A stretch of DNA of 64,000 bases from Actinoallomurus bryophytorum (GTDB lineage: Bacteria; Actinomycetota; Actinomycetes; Streptosporangiales; Streptosporangiaceae). Shown piece by piece: positions 33,639 through 43,059 of this stretch; the first letter of the stretch is position 1, and each line of letters begins with the position of its first letter. The notes below the pieces were generated by a model, which was given only the letters and a program-made list of their open reading frames with translations, had not been told where the DNA came from and did not search any database. The position numbers and the translations under genes were made by a program. Location of the stretch: positions 62,001 to 126,000 of the forward strand of contig NZ_VFOZ01000002.1 of assembly GCF_006716425.1 (NCBI RefSeq), written 5' to 3'.

Positions 33639-33992
33639 TTAGGAGGTCGTACGGCGGACGTTGACGCCGCCGACGATGCCGTACGCGTGGACCCGCACGA
33701 CGGGGGCGCCGGGGGCCACCTCCCCCTCCTCGACGCGCCTGCGGCCGATCAGGTTGAAGCCCTGGACCTGGACGTCCGTGCCGGCCGGTACGACGAGCTT
33801 GAGGCCGCCCGCCAGTGACACCTTGACCACGGTCGTACCGCCGTCGGGGATCACGGCCTCGGTGAGGTCCAGGTCGGCGCCGCCCACGGCCGCGACCGAA
33901 ACGGTCCGGTCGCGCGTCTCCCAGCGGCCCCGGCGGTCCAATCCGCCCAGCAGACTCAGATGCCAGTTCGTCTCGCCATTCTGGTTTCGCAT
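33639..33992 (-). CDS. LiaF-like cell-wall-stress response domain protein
   Basis: 117 residues from ATG 33992 (AGGA 6 bases upstream). SLLGGLDRRGRWE at the start, a beta-rich ADLDLTEAVIPDG segment and VKVSLAGGLKLVVPAGTDV: the C-terminal LiaF/DUF2154-type beta-helix without the membrane part. No signal peptide. A CATGAC-TTTT-GTCATG palindrome lies in its promoter region. Confidence 0.6.
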   Translation of the reverse strand: MRNQNGETNWHLSLLGGLDRRGRWETRDRTVSVAAVGGADLDLTEAVIPDGGTTVVKVSLAGGLKLVVPAGTDVQVQGFNLIGRRRVEEGEVAPGAPVVRVHAYGIVGGVNVRRTTS

Positions 33993-34081
33993 GACCATTC
34001 CTTTTTCGATGCTTTTATCTGCCACGCCCCAATGTACGGATCGGCCCGGCGGCTGATTAGTCCCGCCTATAATCACCTGAC

Positions 34082-34097
34082 CATGACTTTTGTCATG
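34082..34097. promoter_or_regulatory. perfect inverted repeat upstream of the LiaF-like gene
   Basis: CATGAC-TTTT-GTCATG: 6-bp perfect arms around four T's. On the minus strand it overlaps a loose -35 (ATGACA, 34091-34096), 19 bases from a TATAGG -10 at 34066-34071. Plausible operator for the 33639-33992 gene. Confidence 0.45.
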
Positions 34098-34136
34098 CGA
34101 TTCATCTCTGTCCGATCGGGCGCCGGCAGACGAGAC

Positions 34137-34880
34137 CTAGATTCCCAGGTAGATGCGCCGGACCCGGACGTCATCGCGCAGCTCGGCGGACGTTCCCGTC
34201 ATGGCGACCTCTCCGTTCTCCATGACCAGGCAGTCGCTGGTGGCCTCGAAGGTGAGCTTGGCGTTCTGCTCCACCAGCAACAGGCTCAGCCCGTCCTCGC
34301 GCAGGCGCCGCAGGACGGCGAGGATGTCCTCGACGAGCTTGGGCGACAGGCCCATCGACGGCTCGTCCAGGAGCATCAGCCGCGGTTTGGCCATCAGTGC
34401 CCGGCCGACCGCCAGCATCTGCTGCTGACCGCCGGACAGGGCACCGGCCAGCCGGCCGCGCATCTCCCCCAGCACCGGGAACAGCTCGTAGACCTCGGCG
34501 AGACTCTGCCGGGTCTGCTCGCCGCGCCAGGACCGGGCGTACGCACCGAGCAGGAGGTTCTTCTCCACGGCGAGACCGGGAAAGACGTGCCGGCCTTCGG
34601 GGACGTAGCCGATCCCGTGCCGTACCACGTCGCGGGCCCTGATCCGGGTGAGGTCGGTCCCGCCGAAGCCGATCCGGCCGCCGCTGCGCGGCACGAGGCC
34701 CATCAGCGCCTTGAGCGTGGACGTCTTGCCCGCCCCGTTGGCGCCGATGATCCCGACGGCCTGGCCCGGCGCGACGGTGAAGCCGATCGAGCGCACCGCG
34801 CAGACCCCGCCGTAGTGCACCGAGAGGTCCTCCACGGTGAGCGTGCCGGCGGCGGTGGCCGGGTCTGCGGGTTCGCTCAT
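34137..34880 (-). CDS. ABC importer ATPase (LivF family)
   Basis: 247 residues from ATG 34880 in an ATGA overlap with the fusion gene. Walker A GANGAGKT near 44, LSGGQQQMLAVGRAL, Walker B LMLLDEPSMGLSP, LLLVEQNA. Last gene of the seven-gene leftward operon starting at 43059. Confidence 0.87.
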   Translation of the reverse strand: MSEPADPATAAGTLTVEDLSVHYGGVCAVRSIGFTVAPGQAVGIIGANGAGKTSTLKALMGLVPRSGGRIGFGGTDLTRIRARDVVRHGIGYVPEGRHVFPGLAVEKNLLLGAYARSWRGEQTRQSLAEVYELFPVLGEMRGRLAGALSGGQQQMLAVGRALMAKPRLMLLDEPSMGLSPKLVEDILAVLRRLREDGLSLLLVEQNAKLTFEATSDCLVMENGEVAMTGTSAELRDDVRVRRIYLGI

Positions 34881-36700
34881 TGCGACACCTCCGGCAGCGG
34901 CAGCCCGGCCATCGCCGAGTCTCCGAGGTAGGCCTCGATCACGGCGCGGTCGCCGGCCACCTCGGCCGGCGTGCCCTCGGCGATGACCTCGCCGCCCGCC
35001 AGGACGGTCACGCGTTCGCACAGTGACATGACCAGTCCCATGTTGTGCTCGATGAGGACGACGGTGACGCCGCTGTCGCGGATCGACCGTACGATCTCGG
35101 CGAGCCGGCGTACCTCCTCGCCGTTGAGGCCCGCGGCCGGTTCGTCCAGCAGCAGGAGGCGCGGTGACCCGGCCATCGCACGGGCGATCTCGATCCGGCG
35201 CTGGATGCCGTACGGCAGCGAGCCCGGCGGAGCGTCGGCGAACTCCGTCAGGCCGAAGCGGGCGAGCAGGTCGTCCGCCTGCCGGTTCAGCGCGTGCTCC
35301 TGCCGCCAGATCGCCACCGGCCACAGCGCGTACCGCCAGATCGCGCGGGTACGCGTCCGGTCCAGCGCGACCAGCAGGTTGTCCCTGACCGTCAGGTCGG
35401 CGAACAGGCGCAGGTTCTGGAAGGTGCGTGCGACACCGAGCATGGACAGCCGGTACGGCCGGGCGCCGCCGACGGCGCGCCCGGCGACGCTCACCTGACC
35501 GCCCGACGCCTTGTAGAACCCGCTGATCACGTTGAACAGCGTGGTCTTGCCCGAACCGTTGGGCCCGACGATGCCGCGGATCTCACCCCGGTCAACGCTC
35601 AGCGAGACGCCCTTGAGCGCCTTGAGCCCGCGGAACTGCTTGGCGACCTCGCGGATCTCGAGGATCTCCGCGCCGTCCGCCGGTCCGTCCGCGGGCTCGA
35701 CGGGATCGTAGGGCCGGAACGGCAGCAGCGCCGCCCGCCCGGCCGGGCCGCGCCGGCGCTCCAGCACACCGCGCACCCGGGCCGGGATGCCGGCCAGCCC
35801 GGTGGGCGCGAAGACCACCATGGCCACCACGACGACGCCGAAGCCCAGCTGGGCGTAGGTCGGATAGTCCGACAGCCGCTCCCGGATCAGTGTCAGGCCG
35901 GCCGCGCCGATGACGCACCCGACCAGGCTCTGCCGTCCGCCGATGACGACCATCGCGAGCAGCAGGAACATGTTGGCGATGTTGAAGGTGTCGGGCGCGA
36001 CGAAGCGGATCAGGCCCGCGTACAGGACGCCGGCGATCCCGCCGTACACGCTGGACAGCAGGAACGCGGTCATCCGCAGTAGCGGAATCTCCGCGCCGAT
36101 CGCCCCGGCGGCGAGCGGGTCGTCCCGCATCGCCCGCATCCGGCGGCCGAGCGACGTGCGGACCACGAACAGGCCGAAGGCCAGCGCGGCGGCGAAGACC
36201 ACCACTTCGAGGTAGTAGTAGAGGTACTCGCTCGACAGGTCGACGCCGAACATCGGCGGGACCGGGATCGCGGAGATGCCGTCGGCCCCGCCGGCCGGCC
36301 CCGCGTTGGTGGTCCAGTTGATGAAGCCGAGCGCCAGGCCGAGGGTGACGATGCCCAGGTAGTGCGACTGCATCCGCAGGGCCGGGATGGCGACCAGCAG
36401 ACCGGTCAGCGCGGCGGCGAGGATGGCCAGGACCGCGGCCGGCCAGAAGCCGAGGCCGCTCCGCGTGGTGAGGATCGCCGTCGTGTAGGCGCCCACCCCG
36501 AAGAAGGCGATCTGGGCCAGGTTGATCTGGCCCGCGATGCCCATGGCCAGGCCCATCCCGATCGCCAGCAGCGCGAAGACCAGCGCGATGTCGACGACGT
36601 GGATCGCGTACCCGCCGAGCCCGTACGGCAGCGCCCAGGCCAGGACGGCGAGCAGCAGCAGCCCTCCCGGCCGGGAGAGTCGTCGCAGTCTCGGGCTCAT
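34877..36700 (-). CDS. ABC importer permease-ATPase fusion (LivM-LivG)
   Basis: 607 residues. Residues 1-315 are a LivM permease (MGIAGQINLAQIAFFGVGAY near 52, GGRQSLVGCVIGA near 264); residues 345-607 are a LivG ATPase with Walker A GPNGSGKT near 377, LPYGIQRRIEIARA and LLLLDEPAAGLN. A Pro/Ala-rich linker (PYDPVEPADGPADGAE) joins them. Fusion guarantees one ATPase per permease subunit. No frame disturbance is visible, so it is a genuine fusion rather than an assembly artefact. Confidence 0.87.
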   Translation of the reverse strand: MSPRLRRLSRPGGLLLLAVLAWALPYGLGGYAIHVVDIALVFALLAIGMGLAMGIAGQINLAQIAFFGVGAYTTAILTTRSGLGFWPAAVLAILAAALTGLLVAIPALRMQSHYLGIVTLGLALGFINWTTNAGPAGGADGISAIPVPPMFGVDLSSEYLYYYLEVVVFAAALAFGLFVVRTSLGRRMRAMRDDPLAAGAIGAEIPLLRMTAFLLSSVYGGIAGVLYAGLIRFVAPDTFNIANMFLLLAMVVIGGRQSLVGCVIGAAGLTLIRERLSDYPTYAQLGFGVVVVAMVVFAPTGLAGIPARVRGVLERRRGPAGRAALLPFRPYDPVEPADGPADGAEILEIREVAKQFRGLKALKGVSLSVDRGEIRGIVGPNGSGKTTLFNVISGFYKASGGQVSVAGRAVGGARPYRLSMLGVARTFQNLRLFADLTVRDNLLVALDRTRTRAIWRYALWPVAIWRQEHALNRQADDLLARFGLTEFADAPPGSLPYGIQRRIEIARAMAGSPRLLLLDEPAAGLNGEEVRRLAEIVRSIRDSGVTVVLIEHNMGLVMSLCERVTVLAGGEVIAEGTPAEVAGDRAVIEAYLGDSAMAGLPLPEVSQ

Positions 36701-37566
36701 GCTCGGCTCACCGTCGTCTCGCCGAACAGGCCGGTCGGGCGGATCATGATGAGAACGGTGAAGACCAGGAAGACGACCAGCTCGGAGTAGCCCTGGAAGT
36801 GGCCCGCGGCGTAGGAGTCCAGCACTCCGATGGCCAGGCCGCCGACGATGGCGCCGGGGATGTTGCCGCAGCCGCCGAGCATGGCGGCCGCGAACCCCTT
36901 GATGCCGAGGGTGCCGCCCATCGTCGGGTTCACGTACAGCATCGGCCCGGCCAGGCCGCCGGCGAGCGCCGCGAGGCCCGCGCCGATGGCGAACGCGATC
37001 GCGTTGCTGCGCCCGACGTGGATGCCCACGGCGGTGGCCGCCTCGTGGTCCATCGCCACGGCCTGCATGGCCGCACCGCGCTTGGTGCGCTGCAGGAAGG
37101 CGACGAGCAGCACGACCGCGATCGCGGCGATGGCCACCACGACCAGGTCGTAGGTGCGGATCCGCAGGCCGAAGACGTCCAGCGGCGCGGACTTGACCGG
37201 CGAGGCGACCGCACGCCCGGTCGCGCCCCAGATGAGGATGGCCAGCGCCTGCAGGACCATGCCGAAACCGATCGTGCCGATCAGCATCAGCGTGACGTCC
37301 TTGTTCTCCAGCGGACGCAGCACGCGCTCGATGACGAGGCCGATCAGTCCGGTCACCGCGATGGCCGACACGATGGCCACCGCGAACGGAAGCCGGGTCG
37401 AGGTGTAGAACGTCGACGCGGTGTAGGCACCGATCATGAGGACGTCACCGTGGGCGAAGTTGACCAGCCCCATGGTGCGGTAGACGAGGGAGAAGCCCAT
37501 GGCGACCAGGGCGTAGACCGCACCCAGGCTCAGCCCGCCGACCAATGTCTGAAGAAAGACCTGCAC
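36697..37566 (-). CDS. ABC importer permease (LivH family)
   Basis: 289 residues, ATG 37566. MGFSLVYRTMGLVNFAHGDVLMIGAY near 23 and MLGGCGNIPGAIVGGL near 230 identify LivH. Seven to eight membrane segments. Four bases after the binding-protein stop and overlapping the fusion gene, so tightly coupled. Confidence 0.87.
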   Translation of the reverse strand: MQVFLQTLVGGLSLGAVYALVAMGFSLVYRTMGLVNFAHGDVLMIGAYTASTFYTSTRLPFAVAIVSAIAVTGLIGLVIERVLRPLENKDVTLMLIGTIGFGMVLQALAILIWGATGRAVASPVKSAPLDVFGLRIRTYDLVVVAIAAIAVVLLVAFLQRTKRGAAMQAVAMDHEAATAVGIHVGRSNAIAFAIGAGLAALAGGLAGPMLYVNPTMGGTLGIKGFAAAMLGGCGNIPGAIVGGLAIGVLDSYAAGHFQGYSELVVFLVFTVLIMIRPTGLFGETTVSRA

Positions 37567-37569
37567 GGC

Positions 37570-38736
37570 TCAGCCCTCGGCCTTGACGAGGGTTCCCTTT
37601 CTGATGATCCCGATCGAGGTCGCGGTGATGCCCACTCCGGTGGCGTCGAAGGCGAAGTCGCCCATCAGGCCCTCGTACTTCACCGCCCGGATCGCGTCCG
37701 CCAGCTTCTTGCCGGTCGCGACACCGGAGTTCTTCATCGCGGTCAGCATGATCTGGGTGCCGTCGTAGGCCTTCGCGCCGTGGAGTTCGGCCTCCTCGCC
37801 GAAGGCGGCCTTGTACGCGGCGGCGAACTTCTTGGTGGCGGCGCTGGTGTCGTTGCTGAGGTAGGGCGAGCTGACGATGGTGCCCTCGGCGTTGGCCGCA
37901 CCCGCCGTGTCGCGGAAGACCGGTGTGCCCTGCGGCGCCGCGCCCGCGAACGGCGCGTTGATGCCCAGGTCACGGGCCTGCTTGACGATCAGCCCGGACT
38001 CCACCTCTTCGGCGCCGATGAAGACCACCTGCGGCTGCCTCTGGCGGATCTTGGTCAGCTGGGCGCTGAAGTCCTTCTGGTCGGTCGTGACGACCTCGTC
38101 GTCCACCGGGGTGATCCCGCGCCCGGACAGCGCCTTGAGGAAGGCGTCGTGCTCGCCCTTGCCGTAGGCCCCGTTGTTGCTGATGAAGGCGATCTTCTTC
38201 AGCTTCTTGGTGTCGACGAGGTACTTGGCGAGCGTCTCGTCGTAGGTCGTGCTCGTCGGCCCGTTCAGGAACAGGAACGGGCTCTTCAGCGCCACCATCC
38301 CCGGGGACTGGCCGGAGGCGATGTTGGGGATCTCGGCCTGGCGCAGCGTGGGGGCCATGGCGATCGTGACGGCGCTCTCCGCCGTACCGATCATCGCGAG
38401 GTACTTCTGACTGTCGATCTTGCGGGCGATGTTGGTCCCCACCGTCGGGTCGCCCTGGTCGTCGAAGACATCGAGCCGGATCTTGCGGCCGTTGATGCCG
38501 CCCGCCGTGTTCCACTCGTCGACGGCGAGCTTGGCGCCCTTGTACTCCCACTTGCCCAGCGAGCTCAGCTGCCCGCTCTGCGCGTCGACCAGGGCGATCT
38601 TGATGGGGCCGGTGCCGCTGGAGCCGGAGTCCTTGGACTCACCGGGGGCCGCGCAGCCGCCGGCGAGTACTACGGCGAGGACGCCGGCGGCGAACGTGAA
38701 CGTACGGAACCGTGGAAGACCGGGAAGATCGGACAT
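37570..38736 (-). CDS. ABC importer substrate-binding lipoprotein (LivK type)
   Basis: 388 residues from ATG 38736, with AGAGGTGA 5 bases upstream; the longer frame to 38808 lacks a signal-like start. Lipobox LAGGC puts the lipidated cysteine at 28. Type-1 binding fold begins IKIALVDAQSGQLSSLG. Preceded by a 68-bp gap after the ThDP-enzyme gene, the largest gap in this operon, where an internal promoter could lie. Confidence 0.84.
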   Translation of the reverse strand: MSDLPGLPRFRTFTFAAGVLAVVLAGGCAAPGESKDSGSSGTGPIKIALVDAQSGQLSSLGKWEYKGAKLAVDEWNTAGGINGRKIRLDVFDDQGDPTVGTNIARKIDSQKYLAMIGTAESAVTIAMAPTLRQAEIPNIASGQSPGMVALKSPFLFLNGPTSTTYDETLAKYLVDTKKLKKIAFISNNGAYGKGEHDAFLKALSGRGITPVDDEVVTTDQKDFSAQLTKIRQRQPQVVFIGAEEVESGLIVKQARDLGINAPFAGAAPQGTPVFRDTAGAANAEGTIVSSPYLSNDTSAATKKFAAAYKAAFGEEAELHGAKAYDGTQIMLTAMKNSGVATGKKLADAIRAVKYEGLMGDFAFDATGVGITATSIGIIRKGTLVKAEG

Positions 38737-38804
38737 GGAGGTCACCTCTGCAAGGGGGGATGGTGGAGGAGATCGGTCAGGTTCGGGCCGCTGCCCCGGG
38801 CGGC

Positions 38805-40583
38805 TCACGACGTCCCCTGCTCGGGGAAGACACCGTGGTAGATGTCCTTGATGTTCCAGTGCCCGGGTGTCGGCACCGGTTCGTTGACCATGGGCACGTC
38901 GAGTACGGCGGGGCGCCGCCCGGCGATGGCCGAGCGCAGCGCCGTCGCCAGGTCGCCGGGTGCGGCGATCGCGTATCCGTCGGCCCCGCAGGACCGGGCG
39001 AACGCGGCGAAGTCGGGGCTGTAGGCCTGGCCGTCGCGGTCGCGGAACTCACAGCCGTACGCGTTGCCGAAGTTGGCCGTCTGCAGGTCGGCGATGGTGC
39101 CGTGGGCACGGTTGTTCATGACCACGAAGATCACCGGAAGTCCCTGCTCGACCGCCATCGGCACGGCCGGAAGCTGGGCGCTCATGCCGCCGTCACCGAC
39201 GAGGGCCACGACGACACGGCCTGGCGAGGCGAGCTGGACCCCCACGGCGGCGGCCGGCCCGAACCCCATCGTGGAGGCGCCACCGGGGGTGATGAAACCT
39301 CCCTCGGGCGGGAGCTCGTAGCACTGGGCGACACCGTTCTTGTTCCAGCCGACGTCGGTGACCAGCACCGCGTCGGCGGGCAGCGCGTCGCGCAGGTCGC
39401 GCAGGATGCGTTCGGGGCGGAGGGGGAAGTCGTCGCTGCGGCCGCGTTCGCGGCTGCCGGCGAACAGCTCGGCACGCGCGACGCGGATCCGCTCGCGCAG
39501 CGCCGGGCGGCCGACGGGCTCGGCCTCACGTACGGCCCGCGCGATCGCCTGGACCGCGAGCGTCACGTCGGCGACCGCGCCGATCTCGACCGGGTAGTTG
39601 CGGCCGATCTCCGCCGGATCGATGTCGATCTGGATCAGCCGGGACTCCGGTGCGCCGAGGTTCCAGGTGTGGTCCGGATCCCAGGAGCTGGCGTCGGTCT
39701 CGGCGAACCGGGTCGCGAGGGCGAGGACGACGTCGGCGCCGCGCGCGTAGTCGTTGGTGGCCTCCAGACCCCAGAATCCGGGCATGCCCAGCAGCAGCGG
39801 GTGTTCGTCGGGGATCGCGCCCTTGCCCATGAGCGAGTGCAGGATCGGGACGTCCAGCCGCTCGGCGATCGACAGCAGCGCGTCCCGGCCGGCACCCCGG
39901 CGCAGGCCGCCGCCGAGATAGATCAGTGGCCGCCGGGCCTCCGCGAGCAGGGCCGCGATCCGCGCGGCCGCCGGGGCCGGCAGGTCGGGCACCGCGTCCT
40001 CGGCCGGCAGCGGGCAGGCGGTCCACGCGACCTGGCGGGAGAACAGGTCCATCGGGACATTGAGGAGCACCGCGCCCGGCCGGCCGGAGGTCGCGGTCCA
40101 GAACGCCCGCTCGGTGAACCGGCTCAGGTCCTGAGCGCGGTGGACGTGCCAGGCGCGCTTGACGAAGGGACGGTAGATCGCGGTCTGGTCGGCGTCGGCG
40201 TGGAGGTTGACCTCCTGGTGCGGATGCCTGCCGTGGTAGTAGGACGGCACGTCACCGGAGATCGCGATCAGCGGCACCGAGTCCATGGCGGCGGTCGCCA
40301 CTCCGGTGACGGCGTTCATCATCCCCGGCCCGACGTGGGCCAGCAGCACGCCCGGACGGCCCGAGGCCCGTGCGTAGCCGTCCGCCGCGTGCGCGGCCGC
40401 CTGCTCGTGCCGGGCGATGACGAACTCGATCGAACTGCCGCTCAGCGCGTCCAGCAGCGCGATGTTGGTGTGGCCGCAGGTCCCGAAGACGTACTCCACG
40501 CCATAGGATTCCAGCTGCCCGGCGAGCGCGTGCGCCGCCGTCAGGGTCGTCGCCTCTGCTGCGGGGTGGTCGGCCACGGTCAT
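38805..40583 (-). CDS. ThDP-dependent decarboxylase/carboligase (acetolactate-synthase family)
   Basis: 592 residues, three-domain POX/ALS fold. Catalytic Glu60 (ARHEQAAAHAADGYARASG) activates the thiazolium; the ThDP/Mg motif is GDGG at 463 running to VMNN at 491. N-terminal YVFGTCGHTN replaces the usual GxPG. It overlaps the alcohol dehydrogenase stop by 4 bp. No small regulatory subunit lies nearby, which argues against branched amino acid synthesis. In this operon, decarboxylation of a 2-oxo acid to an aldehyde is my inference. Confidence 0.75.
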   Translation of the reverse strand: MTVADHPAAEATTLTAAHALAGQLESYGVEYVFGTCGHTNIALLDALSGSSIEFVIARHEQAAAHAADGYARASGRPGVLLAHVGPGMMNAVTGVATAAMDSVPLIAISGDVPSYYHGRHPHQEVNLHADADQTAIYRPFVKRAWHVHRAQDLSRFTERAFWTATSGRPGAVLLNVPMDLFSRQVAWTACPLPAEDAVPDLPAPAAARIAALLAEARRPLIYLGGGLRRGAGRDALLSIAERLDVPILHSLMGKGAIPDEHPLLLGMPGFWGLEATNDYARGADVVLALATRFAETDASSWDPDHTWNLGAPESRLIQIDIDPAEIGRNYPVEIGAVADVTLAVQAIARAVREAEPVGRPALRERIRVARAELFAGSRERGRSDDFPLRPERILRDLRDALPADAVLVTDVGWNKNGVAQCYELPPEGGFITPGGASTMGFGPAAAVGVQLASPGRVVVALVGDGGMSAQLPAVPMAVEQGLPVIFVVMNNRAHGTIADLQTANFGNAYGCEFRDRDGQAYSPDFAAFARSCGADGYAIAAPGDLATALRSAIAGRRPAVLDVPMVNEPVPTPGHWNIKDIYHGVFPEQGTS

Positions 40584-41581
40584 GAGGCCATCTCCTCGGT
40601 ACGGGGCAGGCTGATCCAGGATTTGCCGGGAACGCGGGAGGCCTGGGCGAACGCCTCGGGCGCCTCGGCGAGCTCGTACCGCTCGCGTAGCACCCGGCCG
40701 GGCCGCAGGTCGTGGCTGCCGAGCATGGCGATCGTGTGGGCGAACCCCCCCGGGTGGTCGTAGATGAGGCAGCCGCGTACGGTCAGCCTGCGCTGCACGA
40801 GGGTGAACGTGGACAGGCGTGCGGGCCGGCTGCTCAGGCCCACCGCGATGAGACGGCCACCGTCGGAGACGAGGTCCACCGCGTCCTCGAACGCCTCGGG
40901 GACTCCCGAGGTCTCGATCACGACGGGGAACGTCGTGCCCGGCTTACGCGGCTCGGCGCTCCGCGCGCCGATCCGCAGGGCGAGCGCCCTGCGGCCCTCA
41001 TGGGGCTCGATCACGTACGGCACGCCGCCGGCCTGCAGGACCGCCAGGCACACGAGCAGGCCCTGGGCCCCGGCGCCGACGACCAGGCACGCGTCCCCGT
41101 TCCGCAGGCCGCTCGCCTGGACGGCTCCCACGGCGACGGTCAGCGGTTCGACGCAGACCACGTCGGCCTCGTCCCATGAGTCGGGGACGGGCCAGGTGAA
41201 CCGCGCCGGGACCGCGACGCGTTCGGCCAGCAGGCCGTGTTCGGAGATGCCGGCGGCGCGACGTGCCTCACAGCCCGCCGTGGCGCCGGCGCGGCACGGC
41301 CCGCAGACCAGGCAGGGGTAGTTCGGCTCCACCACCACGCGCTGACCGGGACGCCGGTCGGCGACGTCGCCGCCGACCGCGAGGATCACGCCGAACGCCT
41401 CGTGGCCGAGCACCCAGGGCAGGGCGGGTACGGAGCGGCGGCCGGACACCACGGCGAGGTCGGACCCGCACAGGCCCACGCCGTGGACCGCGACGATGAC
41501 CTCCCGCGGCCCGCACGAGGGCTCCGGCCAGTCGTTCACGACCGCCACGGTCGCCGGGGACACCAGGGTGACGGCCCTCAC
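40580..41581 (-). CDS. zinc-dependent alcohol dehydrogenase (MDR family)
   Basis: 333 residues from GTG 41581 in a GTGA overlap with the aldehyde dehydrogenase stop. Catalytic-zinc residues Cys38 (GLCGSD), His60 and Glu61 (LGHE); structural-zinc cysteines 90, 93, 96 and 104; NAD loop GAGAQGLL near 170. Oxidises an alcohol to an aldehyde or ketone. A longer frame to 42217 exists but runs through the aldehyde dehydrogenase gene. Confidence 0.8.
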   Translation of the reverse strand: MRAVTLVSPATVAVVNDWPEPSCGPREVIVAVHGVGLCGSDLAVVSGRRSVPALPWVLGHEAFGVILAVGGDVADRRPGQRVVVEPNYPCLVCGPCRAGATAGCEARRAAGISEHGLLAERVAVPARFTWPVPDSWDEADVVCVEPLTVAVGAVQASGLRNGDACLVVGAGAQGLLVCLAVLQAGGVPYVIEPHEGRRALALRIGARSAEPRKPGTTFPVVIETSGVPEAFEDAVDLVSDGGRLIAVGLSSRPARLSTFTLVQRRLTVRGCLIYDHPGGFAHTIAMLGSHDLRPGRVLRERYELAEAPEAFAQASRVPGKSWISLPRTEEMAS

Positions 41582-43059
41582 GCGTCCTCGCCCCACAGGG
41601 AGGTGCCGCGCAGCAGCAGCGTCTTGACGACGGTGTAGTCCTCGACCATCCAGCGGGGGGCCTCGCGCCCGAAACCGGAGTCCTTGACCCCGCCGAAGGG
41701 CACGTGGTCCAGCCGGAAGTTGGAGGATCCGTTGACGACCAGGCCGCCGACCTCCAGATCCCGCCAGGCGGTGATGACGCGGTCGAGGTCGCGGGTGAAC
41801 AGGCCGGCCTGCAGTCCGGACCGGCCGGCGTTGCACTCCTCGATCACCGTGGACAGGTCGTCGTAGGGCAGCACCGCGACGAGCGCCCCGAACACCTCGT
41901 GGGTGATGACCGCGGCGTCCGGCGGTGGTTCCGCCACGATGGTCGGAGCGACGGTGGCACCCTCTCTGGTCCCGCCGAGCAGGATCCGCGCGCCCGCCCC
42001 GGCGGCCTCCGCGCTCCAGCGCACGACCCGGTCGGCCGCCTGCTCGTCGACCATCGACCCGATGTCGGTGGCGGGATCGAGCGGGTCGCCGACCCTGAGC
42101 TCGGCCACGAACGCGGTGAAGTGCTCCAGGAACTCGGCGAACCGGGACCGTTGCACGTACACGCGCTGGACCGAGACGCAGCTCTGCCCGGAGTTCGTAT
42201 AGCCGGTACGCGCGCACGCCCGTGCCGCCTCGGCGACGTCGGCGTCCTCACAGACGATCGAGGCGGCGTTGCCGCCCAGCTCCAGCACCAGCCGCTTGGC
42301 GCCCGCGGCCCGGGCGACCGCCGCACCGGTGGCGACACCGCCGGTGAAGCTGATGACGCCGACCTCCTCCGCAGCACACAGCTCGGCGCCGACCTCGCCG
42401 TCACCGTGCAGCAGTTGCACGGCCTCGACCGGCATCCCCGCCTCCACCAGCAACGCCACGATCGCGGTGGAGATCGCCGGCGCCTGCGGCGGCGCCTTGA
42501 CGATCGTGGTGTTGCCCGCGGCGAACGAGGCGCCCAGCTTGTGCGCAAGCAGGTTGGCCGGGGCGTTGAACGGGGTGATGGCCAGCGCCACGCCCACCGG
42601 GGCCCGGTAGGTGAAGGCGGTGTTGCCCACCCCTCGCGCCCAGCCCGCCACCGGCAGCGTCTCCCCGCCGATCCGGCGGGCCTCCGCCGCGCAGACCGCG
42701 AAGGTGTCGGCGACCCGGTCGATCTCACCGCGCCCGTCCTTGAGCGGCTTGCCCAGTTCGAGCGCGAGGAGGCGGGCCAGCTCCTCCCGGTGCCGTGCGG
42801 CACTGGCCGATGCCCGCTCCAGAACCGTGGCACGGGCGGCCGGGGACAGCCTCGCCACCGTACGGGCGGCGTCTCGTGCGTAGGTGCGCACGGCGGCGAT
42901 GTCCGCCGGCCGGGCCGCGGGCGCCCGGCTGACCGTACGCCGCAGATATGGTCCGACCCGTCCGCTCTGTGGGCCCTCGGTGATCCACTGACCACCCACG
43001 AGTGCGGCGGCCTGCACGACCGAGTCCTCGGCTCCGGGCTTGAGGATGGCTTCCAACAC
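41578..43059 (-). CDS. NAD(P)-dependent aldehyde dehydrogenase
   Basis: 493 residues from GTG 43059, with GGAGGAA 4 bases upstream. General base Glu260 (LVLELGGN), nucleophile Cys294 (GQSCVSVQR), NAD-site FTGGVATG near 238, FGGVKDSGFGREAP near 463. Complete family length. First gene of the leftward operon; converts an aldehyde to acid (or acyl-CoA). Divergent from iclR across 256 bp. Confidence 0.85.
   Translation of the reverse strand: MLEAILKPGAEDSVVQAAALVGGQWITEGPQSGRVGPYLRRTVSRAPAARPADIAAVRTYARDAARTVARLSPAARATVLERASASAARHREELARLLALELGKPLKDGRGEIDRVADTFAVCAAEARRIGGETLPVAGWARGVGNTAFTYRAPVGVALAITPFNAPANLLAHKLGASFAAGNTTIVKAPPQAPAISTAIVALLVEAGMPVEAVQLLHGDGEVGAELCAAEEVGVISFTGGVATGAAVARAAGAKRLVLELGGNAASIVCEDADVAEAARACARTGYTNSGQSCVSVQRVYVQRSRFAEFLEHFTAFVAELRVGDPLDPATDIGSMVDEQAADRVVRWSAEAAGAGARILLGGTREGATVAPTIVAEPPPDAAVITHEVFGALVAVLPYDDLSTVIEECNAGRSGLQAGLFTRDLDRVITAWRDLEVGGLVVNGSSNFRLDHVPFGGVKDSGFGREAPRWMVEDYTVVKTLLLRGTSLWGEDA

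Noticed and set aside
36799-38841. 680-codon plus-strand frame opposite LivH and the binding protein
   Set aside because: GC-driven antisense frame, Asp/Arg/Gly/His-rich with no family resemblance.
38712-40763. 683-codon plus-strand frame opposite the ThDP enzyme
   Set aside because: Antisense to a gene with complete catalytic motifs; composition is that of a shadow frame.
40580-42217. 545-residue N-terminally extended alcohol dehydrogenase
   Set aside because: The extension runs antiframe through the aldehyde dehydrogenase gene; GTG 41581 gives the normal family length with a GTGA overlap.
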